Shown here piece by piece: positions 44,601 through 52,200 of a stretch of 55,420 nt of DNA. Within the stretch, counting starts at the first letter, position 1. Every line of letters begins with the position of its first letter. Source of the DNA: an uncultured Veillonella sp. (GTDB lineage: Bacteria; Bacillota; Negativicutes; Veillonellales; Veillonellaceae); the NCBI GenBank assembly GCA_902478055.1, contig CABSJL010000009.1, positions 1 through 55,420 on the forward strand, given 5' to 3'. The translations under genes were made by a program, and so were the position numbers. Under the pieces are notes generated by a model that made no database searches, was not told the origin of the DNA, and saw nothing but the letters and a program-made list of their open reading frames with translations.

Positions 44601-47522
44601 GGTGATGTAATCGCTTCCATGAATAGTGCAGGTGACTCCACTACAGCTCCTACTAAGTTGAACAACGTTGGTTCCTCCATCGCGGATAAAGCTGGTAATA
44701 CATTCTTAGATAAGATTGATGCAGCTGCTGGTGACAACAATACTAAGAACGGTGCGGTAAACGTAACTGACCTTAAAAATACAGCTGACGCATTGATTGA
44801 TAAAGGCTTGAAATTCGACGCTAACTCTGGCGGTGTGAAAACTAATAAACTTGGTTCCACTGTGAAAGTTCAAGGCGAAGGCGCTAAAGCTGATACTGAG
44901 TACAGCGGTGAAAACGTTAAAACTATCATCAGTCAAGATGCAGATGGTAACACAACTATCGACGTTAAACTTGATAAAAACCTTAAAGCTGACAGCGTAG
45001 TTGTTGGTAAAGATGGTAAAGACGGCGTTGATGGTAAGATCGGTGTTAACGGTAAAGACGGCGCATCTGTTGTACTCAACGGTAAAGATGGCTCTATCGG
45101 CTTGACTGGTCCTAAGGGTGCTGACGGTAAAGATGGCGCAAGTGCTAAGATTTCCGTTAAAGACGGCGTTCCTGGTGTTGATGGCCAACCTGGTGATAAA
45201 TTGACTCGTATCGTATACGAAGACAAAGATGGCAACACACATGAAGTTGCAACTCACGATGATGGCATGAAGTTCGCTGGTGACGACGGTCAAACTGATC
45301 CAACTAAAGTTATTAAGAAACATCTTAACAACGTAGTAGATATCGTTGGTGGTGCTGATAAAGCTAAATTGACTGATAACAACATCGGTGTAAATAACGA
45401 CAATGGCAAATTGAAAGTTCAATTGTCTAAAGACCTTGATCTTACTAAAGATGGTTCCGTGAAAATTGGCGATACTAAAGTTAACAACGATGGCTTGACT
45501 ATCACTGGTGGCCCATCTGTAACTAAGACTGGTATTAACGCTGGTGATAAGAAAATCACAGGTGTTAAAGCTGGTGAAAACGATACAGATGCAGTAAACG
45601 TTAAACAATTGAAAGATAAAGTTACAACTGTTGAATCTTCTGATGGCACTATCTCCGTAACTGATAAAAATGATCCTACATCTGCAACTTATGATGCAGC
45701 TAAAGGTCACCAATATGACATCAAGATTAATAACCAAGGTGTTGTAAACAATGCTCAAATTCCAGTGGTATACACTAAACAAGATGGCACTAAAGTTTAC
45801 AAACAACCAGATGGTACTTTCAACACAGCTAAAGATGGTTCTGGCACTGTTGTAAATGCTGGTGATGTAATCGCTTCCATGAATAGTGCAGGTGACTCCA
45901 CTACAGCTCCTACTAAGTTGAACAACGTTGGTTCTTCCATCGCTGATAAAGCTGGTAATACATTCTTAGATAAGATTGATGCAGCAGCTGGTGACAACAA
46001 TACTAAGAATGGTGCTGTAAACGTATCCGACCTTAAAAATGCTGCTGATGCAATCGGCAACAAAGGCTTGAACTTCGGTACACAATCTACTGGTGCTAAT
46101 AGTGAAATCCATAAAAACTTGGGTGAAAAACTTGAAATCGTAGGCGAAGGTACTAAAGCTGATGATAACTACAGTGCATCCAACATCAAAACTATGACTA
46201 AAGATGGTAAAGTTGTAATCGGTCTTGATAAAGATCTTAACGGCTTGAACTCCATTGGCGTTCCTGGTAAAGATGGCGTAGCTGGTAAAGATGGTGTATC
46301 CATCTCCGGTAAAGACGGTGCTAACGGTATCGACGGTAAAGTTTCCATCGGTAAAGATGGTAAAGATGCTGTATCCATCGCTGGTAAAGATGGCGTAGGT
46401 CACATTGGCTTGACTGGTCCTCAAGGTCCTGCTGGTGCAGATGGTACTGGTGTAGATATCTCTACAGATCACGGTTCCAAAACTCTTGTTAAACCAGAAG
46501 CTAACAATGGCGACAAATCTGAACGTATCGTATACGTACCAAAAGATAAAGATGGCAACCCATTGAAAGATACTGATGGCAACCCAATCAAACGTGAAGT
46601 AGCAACTATGGATGATGGTTTGAAATTCACAGGTAACAACACTGGTACTGAAAACAAACATGCGTTGAATACGCTTGTTAAAGTTCAAGGTGAAGGTGTG
46701 ACTGCAGCTCAATCCACTGCATTCCAATCCGCTGCTGGTAACATCAATGTAGTAGCTGATGGTAACGATACATTAACTGTTAAATTGAACAAAGACCTTA
46801 AAGGTATCAACTCCATCAAGAATAGCGACAATGGTCCTGCATTGAACTTCAACGCTGGTGACCTTTCCGTAACTGGTGGTAACCTCAACATGGGTGGTAA
46901 CAAAATTACTAACCTTGGTAAAGGTACTAACGATACAGATGCGGTTAACTTGAAACAATTGAAAGATTCTCGTACAATCGTTAAATCTACTGATGGTTCC
47001 GTAGGTGTTCGTGAATCTGAAAGTGCTGATGGCGCTAAAGTATACGACTTGTCTACTGGTGCAAGCCCTCGTTTCGATGAGTTAACTGATGAAATCGGTC
47101 GTGTAGGTGCACAAGGCGCAGCTCTTGCAGCATTGAAACCTATCCAATACGATCCATTAGAACCAACTCAAATCATGGCTGGTTATGGTAACTACCGTGG
47201 TAACTCCGCTATTGCAATGGGCGTTGCTCATTACAAAAACGAGTCCACAATGATGCATGCAGGCTTAGCTTGGGCAGGTGGTTCCCGTCACATGATGGCA
47301 AATGCTGGTGTAACTTGGAAAGTTGGCAACCGTGATAGCGAAGCTGCTGTAGCAGATCGTTACCGCAAAGGCCCTATCAGCTCTGCTTATGCAATGCAAC
47401 AAGAAATGGCTTCCGTTAAAGCACAAAACGCTGGATTAAAAACAGAAGTATCTGATTTGAAAGCTGAAAACGAACAAATGAAAGCTCAAATTGCTGCTAT
47501 GATGGCAAAACTTGGTATGTAA
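38655..47522 (+). CDS. Giant trimeric autotransporter adhesin, 2955 residues
   Basis: ATG 38655 is chosen because it begins an extended signal peptide region (MNKIFKVVWSKTKECYVVVS) and follows AAAGGGG; the same arrangement precedes the TAA at 49243. After the signal peptide (cleaved near VQA) comes a YadA-like head of about 400 residues with AIGxxNxA repeats. A very long stalk then carries recurring neck motifs (NDTDAVNVKQLK) and three collagen-like GKDGxDG segments near residues 1665-1750, 2115-2180 and 2535-2600. The YadA anchor is at about 2815-2892, followed by a 45-residue coil (MKAQIAAMMAK). The anchored trimer would form a very long surface fibre for adhesion, coaggregation or biofilm, inferred from the family. 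Large internal repeats invite recombination. Confidence 0.95.
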   Translation: MNKIFKVVWSKTKECYVVVSEVAKNNGGKKKALASVLAGLAMVAATAGTPVQAGVGLGGSSVNITPDGTLNGSNTVSKNSVVVGYQNNTTGGSGNGHIVYGANNVANQDSSMALGNQNVATGPAASAIGVGSQATGRNTIAVGNVAKASNTDNIAIGTYSEALTSGQDAYALAVGSYSKANAHMAVGIGAIAKATGSESTAVGAGSTASGANSTALGARNTASGLRSVAIGKGNNAIAEDTIAMGTTNNAKIGGAIAIGQDNLADSTVGGGRAAGNTMIAIGRDNKATAEDTVAIGRKTTASANVSVALGARSEATGSGAIAIAGNGEGYQTTASKTGSIAIGMQSNSTGVASTAVGGVAQATEKGASALGFKANATAESATALGQESVASVKDGVALGSQSKATVDKGVKGFNPAETRTNKYAGLAGTAQTSTLAAVSVGDGATATRQITGLAAGTNDTDAVNVAQLRSVNLKYAGDTGNGDVLLDDGTLKIKGDDPTFISTSADKNGVTVKAKIGADITTNADGKAVAPTTNGIATTDNVTQAINNSGWKVTSANNGGTTNGTSIEKVSPGDTVTFKAGKNIVLDQAGKQFTYSLNKDVDLTKDGSLTIGDTKVNNDGLTITGGPSVTKTGIDAGNKNITNVKAGVNDTDAVNVKQLKDAKTKLVDGKNTKVTGEGTQDDPYKVNVEGDLKGITSISNADNGPKMTIGGNSINITGGPLNMGGSKITNVAPGTDDTDAVNVKQLKSAKTEVKAGNGVTVAKTQDATDGHDIYTVSSTGATGNTDPSKVEGGKNTTVTGDGTAATPYKVNVQGDLKDISSITNDTGSGKISFAGDQVVKVEGDNPISLDGKGGYVTGLQNKDWDITNPTVVSGRAATEDQLKKVSDGFNNTIKLAGNTGNTDTQKFNKTGGLSFGVVGANNGQYIKTTASGTDVVADLSDDAKAKLNHTFEVAPGSSNVTVSKDTTDPNKTVYKVAVANTPAAGASSTESVVKKAAATGDTNIADVTVGNGKNPGDPDAQYEVNVSRNAVKDAAREAVTVNNGGTTTGGNYTADADNPITVNPVKDDANHNTTYEVKFDGDKAAKQIPLTYKANGAGDQKVKLDKGLNFTNGSNTTASVAADGVVKYDLNKNVDLTKDGSLTIGDTKVNNDGVTITGGPSVTKTGIDAGSKKITNVAPGTDGTDAVNYDQLKAARTVVTSNDNSVTINKTTNGDQVTYDLHVNAAAGTASTWNLKSGAVSATEGTHAGDTAQNIADGKSVTMQAGKNLTVTQTNDKAGNTEVAYALDKDLKDLDSVTTKEVKLGDKNDNISIKKDGDRITYSTDGGTTVKKVANLDDEKHIKPGSYAVQNDGSVTMTYVDGNGKPVTGEEAKITGIAKNDLSNITDDGKKVITGLGSKVEAGDNVTVTDTTDATTGQKTYTVNAKLAKIENGKNTTKTGTGTDADPYKINVEGDLTDINSITNGAGSGKLTFGPNETVTVGGTNPITLNAKTGNIGGLTNKTFDPNNIVSGQAATEDQLKSAHDSLKASELHIAPTAVKAGSTEAKGGVVNGTENVYKYDAGTKKVTLTYNDGNGKAVTDTKAVIDFSDLNIPAAGNNYSFKTNATGNLEDGSNATETEVASGKTVNFGAGKNLTVKQEIGKDGNQTYTYALNKDLTNLDKVVVNGKDGKDGEDGVSITGPTGAAGTDGNNGKVGITGKDGKDAVSISGKDGVGHIGLTGPAGKDGKNATADITVKEGKAGVDGKDGVDGITRIFYNDKDGNEHQVATHDDGMKFAGDDGQANQDTNAQVIKKHLNNVVDIIGGADKTKLTSTDNIGVNNVNGKLKVQLAKNVDLDADGSLTTGATKVDNNGVTITAPAGGTTTDVKLTKDGLDNGGNKIVNVKAGENDTDAVNVKQLKDKVTTVKSSDGTISVTDNNDPASATYDATKGHQYDIKINNQGVVNNAQLPVVYTKQDGTKVYKQPDGTFNTAKDGSGTVVNAGDVIASMNSAGDSTTAPTKLNNVGSSIADKAGNTFLDKIDAAAGDNNTKNGAVNVTDLKNTADALIDKGLKFDANSGGVKTNKLGSTVKVQGEGAKADTEYSGENVKTIISQDADGNTTIDVKLDKNLKADSVVVGKDGKDGVDGKIGVNGKDGASVVLNGKDGSIGLTGPKGADGKDGASAKISVKDGVPGVDGQPGDKLTRIVYEDKDGNTHEVATHDDGMKFAGDDGQTDPTKVIKKHLNNVVDIVGGADKAKLTDNNIGVNNDNGKLKVQLSKDLDLTKDGSVKIGDTKVNNDGLTITGGPSVTKTGINAGDKKITGVKAGENDTDAVNVKQLKDKVTTVESSDGTISVTDKNDPTSATYDAAKGHQYDIKINNQGVVNNAQIPVVYTKQDGTKVYKQPDGTFNTAKDGSGTVVNAGDVIASMNSAGDSTTAPTKLNNVGSSIADKAGNTFLDKIDAAAGDNNTKNGAVNVSDLKNAADAIGNKGLNFGTQSTGANSEIHKNLGEKLEIVGEGTKADDNYSASNIKTMTKDGKVVIGLDKDLNGLNSIGVPGKDGVAGKDGVSISGKDGANGIDGKVSIGKDGKDAVSIAGKDGVGHIGLTGPQGPAGADGTGVDISTDHGSKTLVKPEANNGDKSERIVYVPKDKDGNPLKDTDGNPIKREVATMDDGLKFTGNNTGTENKHALNTLVKVQGEGVTAAQSTAFQSAAGNINVVADGNDTLTVKLNKDLKGINSIKNSDNGPALNFNAGDLSVTGGNLNMGGNKITNLGKGTNDTDAVNLKQLKDSRTIVKSTDGSVGVRESESADGAKVYDLSTGASPRFDELTDEIGRVGAQGAALAALKPIQYDPLEPTQIMAGYGNYRGNSAIAMGVAHYKNESTMMHAGLAWAGGSRHMMANAGVTWKVGNRDSEAAVADRYRKGPISSAYAMQQEMASVKAQNAGLKTEVSDLKAENEQMKAQIAAMMAKLGM
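44281..44820 (+). repeat. Long direct repeat in giant TAA 1, copy A
   Basis: This region and 45541-46080 are nearly identical DNA, offset by exactly 1260 bp (420 codons). Identity is highest at 44491-44750. Confidence 0.9.
45541..46080 (+). repeat. Long direct repeat in giant TAA 1, copy B
   Basis: Partner of 44281-44820. Recombination between the copies would delete or add 420 codons in frame, including one collagen-like segment. Confidence 0.9.
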
Positions 47523-47557
47523 TCATTTGTGAGTGTAAGAACTGAATAAACAAAAAG

Positions 47558-47592
47558 GAAGGTATGCGCTACCTAGTGTAGCGCCTGCCTCT
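47558..47592. repeat. Inverted repeat after giant TAA 1
   Basis: GCGCTAC/GTAGCGC with an extension of about 5 bp. The T-run lies on the minus-strand side, so it is a poor plus-strand terminator and the next gene may be co-transcribed. Confidence 0.55.
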
Positions 47593-47689
47593 CCCTATTG
47601 TTTATAAAAGCAGTGCTTTTAAATATGAACGTGTAAACGCGTGAGAGATACTTTCACCATAATCTAACGATAGAAAAGAGGAATATAGA

Positions 47690-48478
47690 ATGAAAAAATC
47701 TACATTACTTGCTTGTGCAGCGGCTCTTGTTATTTCTACAGGCGTTGTAGGTGCACAATCCGCTCCAACATATGACGACAATTTGATCTTACCTAATCCT
47801 GTATCTGCTCCAGCATTGGGCAATGTAGTATTGGTACCTGTGGCTAGCCCACAAACAGTGTCTGCTGTTCATGACTATGTAAAAGCTTGGCAAAATGCAG
47901 AAATCAATATCGCAAAAGCTAAAGTAAAATACGAAAACCATGAACGTATGACTAAAGCTGAAAAAATCTGGTTACATTCCTATGATAAACATAACTACGC
48001 TGACTACTTCCGTACACACTCTATCGGCCGTGTACATGGTCAAGAAGTGTTCTTGAACTGGAATGGTGAAAACCGTAATAAAAACGAATACGAATATTTC
48101 GAAATGCCTAAATACAATGAAAAAGATGGCTTCACTAACAGCTATGGTTACAATGTATTGCGTGGCATGGTAGATCAAATCAACGAAATCGTTCAAAAAC
48201 AAAAAGAAGTTGGCGGTCCTATGACTGACGACGAAGCTCAAGCATTGGAAGATGCTATTTTGGACGTAATGGCTAAAGAACAAGAACATGTATCTAACGA
48301 AGAACTTCGTCACTACATGAACGAAACAATTTGGTTCGCAGCTAAACAAACAGTTAAAAATAAAGCTAGTGAAGAACCTAAAATGGAAGATGAACACACT
48401 GTAAATCTTCGCGAAGCAATCAATCGTCCAGCTAACCAAGAAACTAAAAAAGTAGACTTGCGCGCTGCGATTCAATAA
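47690..48478 (+). CDS. Secreted hypothetical protein, 262 residues (SNxELRxYMNE family)
   Basis: A signal peptide is clear (MKKSTLLACAAALVISTGVVGA). The mature protein is charged and probably largely helical, with segments KAWQNAEINIAKAKVKYEN and QALEDAILDVMAKEQEHVSNEELRHYMNE. It shares the SN(D/E)ELRxYMNE block with the 189-residue protein at 29557. The C-terminus has two similar motifs, NLREAI and DLRAAI. I cannot name the family. Lying 167 bp after giant TAA 1 without a good intervening terminator, and before another TAA, it could be a periplasmic assembly factor for these adhesins; that is speculative. AAGAGGAA precedes the ATG. Confidence 0.85.
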   Translation: MKKSTLLACAAALVISTGVVGAQSAPTYDDNLILPNPVSAPALGNVVLVPVASPQTVSAVHDYVKAWQNAEINIAKAKVKYENHERMTKAEKIWLHSYDKHNYADYFRTHSIGRVHGQEVFLNWNGENRNKNEYEYFEMPKYNEKDGFTNSYGYNVLRGMVDQINEIVQKQKEVGGPMTDDEAQALEDAILDVMAKEQEHVSNEELRHYMNETIWFAAKQTVKNKASEEPKMEDEHTVNLREAINRPANQETKKVDLRAAIQ

Positions 48479-48539
48479 TAAGGTTTGTAAATTTTAATAT
48501 ACATCATTAACACACTGAGAGCTCGGCATAAACGATATA

Positions 48540-48705
48540 CAATGAATTAGGAAAATGATGTGTGACGCACAGTGTATATAATGAACAACTACATATGGCC
48601 CTCATACGGCGATTGTTTGAGGGCCTTGATGTACCCTGGCCCCCGACTAGGGCACACAATCCTTATGCAAAACGACGCCATCCGAAAGGATGGCGTTGTT
48701 TTTTT
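48540..48705 (+). ncRNA. Candidate small RNA or 3' UTR with two hairpins
   Basis: A TATAAT (48577-48582) without a good -35 precedes a GGCCCTCA/TGAGGGCC hairpin (about 48597-48623) and a strong terminator. A 65-codon reading frame crosses the terminator and is not credible. It could equally be the 3' UTR of the gene at 47690. Confidence 0.35.
48669..48705 (+). terminator. Intrinsic terminator with GAAA loop
   Basis: A 15-bp stem (48669-48683 with 48688-48702, one G-U) closed by a GAAA tetraloop and ending in a T-run. The following 390 bp to 49095 are very AT-rich and show no gene. Confidence 0.95.
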
Positions 48706-49095
48706 GCGTTTATGGATTGTTTTCTATACTTATATGCCCCAATAATTGTACAAATGTAAACAATTATAAAATAATAGACGGATTATATTAACTACCTTTT
48801 TCTACACATTTATGAAGAAACGCTTGTTTGCTGTATTTAAACTTCATCTAATTTAGAATGTTTATATATATAAGATGAAGATGATCTTGTATAAGATATT
48901 CAAATATAATGTAAATATAAACTGGAGTAACCCATTTTATACTCTTATATATATAATGTATTATATTATATATAATGCTATTATAAAGAAAACCCTTATT
49001 TTATGCGTATGTGGAGATAATTCCTCATATCTAGAAAATTCGGTTTATCTTGTTTAGAAATATAAAATTTATTTTAATTATTTCAGGAATTTCTA

Positions 49096-49124
49096 TTTAC
49101 AATTAGTTTATAAATTGTTATTAT
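49096..49124 (+). promoter_or_regulatory. Promoter of giant TAA 2
   Basis: TTTACA, 17-bp spacer and TATTAT preceded by TGT (extended -10), about 118 bp before the ATG. Confidence 0.75.
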
Positions 49125-49242
49125 ATTAATATCTTAATGAATAGTATGTGAACGTGTGTCATAAACCATTCATGAAACAAAAAATGTATGAATAAGGCAT
49201 TTAGTGTTTTCTTTATAAGAGAGAAAGGGGTTCATAGTTTCT

Positions 49243-52200
49243 ATGAATAAGGTTTTTAAAGTCGTTTATAGCAAATCTAAAGGCTGCTATGTAGTAGTAC
49301 CTGAAACTGCTAAAAATAATAACGGCAAGAAAAAAGTATTAGCTAGCGTATTGGCTGGCTTGGCTGTAGCTGGTGCTATGGGTGGTATTGCGCCTTTAGA
49401 AGCACAAGCAGGTTATGATACTGGTAATAGTCATGTTAATATTTGGGCTGATACAAAACCAGGATTCAATGGTAGTAATTATAATGTAGGCCAAAACTCC
49501 ATTGTTGTAGGTTACCAAAATACTACAGATAATGTAGCTGGTAATGATGGTAAAGTAGCTATCGGTGCTAAAAATACATCAACAAATAACGCAACTACTG
49601 CAGTAGGTAATAGAAATACGGCTACAGGCGGTGCTGCTACAGCTGTTGGTGCTGGTAATAACGCTTCTGGTGCGGCTTCCTTGGCCGTAGGTAACGTAAG
49701 TAATGCAAATGCTAAGTCTGCTGTTGCTGTTGGTTCTTATAACAACGTTAACTATACAAAAGGTTCCTGGGAAACAACACCAAAACAAGCTGGGGAATAC
49801 TCTACAGTAATTGGTAACTATTCTAGCGCTACAGGTACAAGCGCATCCGCTATGGGTGTATATACGAATGCTACTGGTGCCGGTTCTTTTGCTGCTGGTT
49901 ATAACAATAATGCAAATGGTCAAAACTCCGTTGCTATTGGTTCTGAAAATACATCCCATGTAGCAGACACAATCACATTAGGTCAATTTAATAATGCTAA
50001 AACAATGGGTGGTATCTCCATTGGTAAAAATAACTTGACTGACTCTGCAGATGGTAATCGCGGTGATGTACGTAGAAATCATGAAAACTCCCAAATTGCT
50101 ATTGGCCGTGATAATAAAGCGACAGAGTTAGATACTATTGCAATCGGTCGTGAAACAACAGCATCTGGATCTGGTGCTACTGTAATCGGTGCTCGTGCAG
50201 AAGCTTCTGGTAACAATGCTATCGCTATCGGTCAAAGTGGTAAAGATTCTCCTAAAGTAATTGCTAAGGGTGTAAACTCCATTGCTATCGGTATGCAATC
50301 TCAAGCAACTGGTGAATCTGCTATCGCTGAAGGTCCTGGTGCGCGTGCAGCTGGCAAATATGGCGTTGCATTAGGTCGTACAACTAAAGCAAATGCTGAG
50401 GCTGCTACAGCTTTAGGTAATGATGCTGAAGCTAATATTGCTAATGGTGTAGCTCTTGGTTCTTCTTCTGTTACAACTACAGATAAAGGTGTTGTAGGTT
50501 ACAACCCATCCGATCCTCATGAACGTAAATATAATCCTTTAACTGGTAATGTAAAAACCGCTACTACAGCTGCTGTATCTATCGGTAATGGTAGCACTTT
50601 GACTCGTCAATTGACTGGTCTTGCTGCAGGTACTGCAGACACTGACGCTGTTAACGTAGCTCAATTGAAAAACGTTGGCGTTGCTGTAACTGGTAACACT
50701 GGTAAGAGTGACTTCTTAACTGATGGCGGTAAATTGAACGTAATCGGTACAGGTCGTGTATCTACTGTAGCGGCTCATGACGGTGCGAAAGACTCCAAAA
50801 TCACTGTAGGTTTTGATGACAAAGGCATGGTGAAAGCTGGTAAAAACGTTACTGTTGATGAAAAAACAGTTGATGGTCGTACTACATACACAATTAACGC
50901 TGCTGATACTGCTGCTAAATATGACTTCTTAACAAATGCTACAGCTAACGGTGGTAAACTTGACGGTGAAGCAACACCTACAAAAGTTCAAAGCGGCACT
51001 ACAGTTAACTACGCAGCTGGTAAGAACTTAACAGTTAAGCAAGATATTGAAACATCTCTTGGCCAACAAACATATACATATTCCTTGAATAAGGATCTTA
51101 AAGAAATTACATCCATCACTAACAATGGTGGTCCTACAATGCACTTTGGTGGTAACAACATCAGCATCACTGGCGGTAACCTAGATCTTGGTGATAATAA
51201 CATCACTAACCTAAAATCTGGTGGCGATGTAGTGAATAACGCTGCTAACATTGGCGACGTAACTCGTATTTCCAAGGCTAATGACTTGCATGTGGCTCCT
51301 ACAGCAGGCACTAATAACAATGTGGCTGAATATACTGTAGATGCTAACAAAAAGGTTACATTGACTTACCAAGATGGTAATGGTAAAACTGTTAATGGCC
51401 CTAAAGCAGTTATCGACTTGAGCGGTTTGAAAACTGGCGACATGAGCTCTTTCAACGTGAAATCTACTGCTACAGAAGGTAAAGTGGCACAAGGTTCTGC
51501 TGGCGTTCAAGAAATCCGTGATGGCAAAACTGTGGAAATGCAAGCCGGCAAAAACATGACCATTAAACAAACTAATAAAAATGGTAATGCAGCTGTTGAA
51601 TTTGCATTGAACAAAGACATCGATTTGACTCCAGATGGGTCTATCAAAATTGGTGACACTAACATCACTGACAATGGCTTGACTATTAACGGTGGTCCAT
51701 CCATTACAAAAACTGGTATCAATGCTGGTGGTTTGAACATTACTAATGTGAAAGCTGGCGTAAACGACAACGATGCAGTTAATGTTAGCCAATTGAAACA
51801 AGTTCGTGCTGATGAACGTCACATCAAACCTGGTGAATACGCAGTTGATAACAACGGAAAAGTAACAATGACTTACCTTGATGGTAACAACAAAGACGTT
51901 CCTAACGAAACGGCTGTTATCACAGGTATTGCTAAACAAGATCTTTCCAATATCAACAAGGGTGGCGAAACAGTTATCCAAAATCTTGCTAAAAAATCCA
52001 TCGATATGGAAAATGGTAAGAATACAAAGGTTAGCAACCGTGAAATCAATGGCGTTAAAACTTTCAAAGTAGACGTTGAAGGTGATTTAACAGACATTAC
52101 ATCCATCACTAATAAAGCTGGCGATGGCAAGGTTGTATTTGGTGGTAACCAAACTGTAAACGTTGCAGGCGATCACAACATTAACTTGAATGCTAAAGTT

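Noticed and set aside
44706..45806. Long minus-strand reading frame (366 codons) opposite giant TAA 1, with many similar ones across 39186-55371
   Set aside because: These are shadows of the repetitive, codon-biased TAA genes: no ribosome sites, low-complexity Cys/Phe/Ser-rich products, and strong coding signal on the plus strand.
48562..48759. 65-codon plus-strand frame
   Set aside because: It reads straight through two hairpins and a strong terminator, whose stem explains its basic KRRHPKGW stretch.
48875..49057. 60-codon AT-rich plus-strand frame
   Set aside because: No ribosome binding site, composition (Ile, Tyr, Asn, Lys) as expected from random AT-rich DNA.
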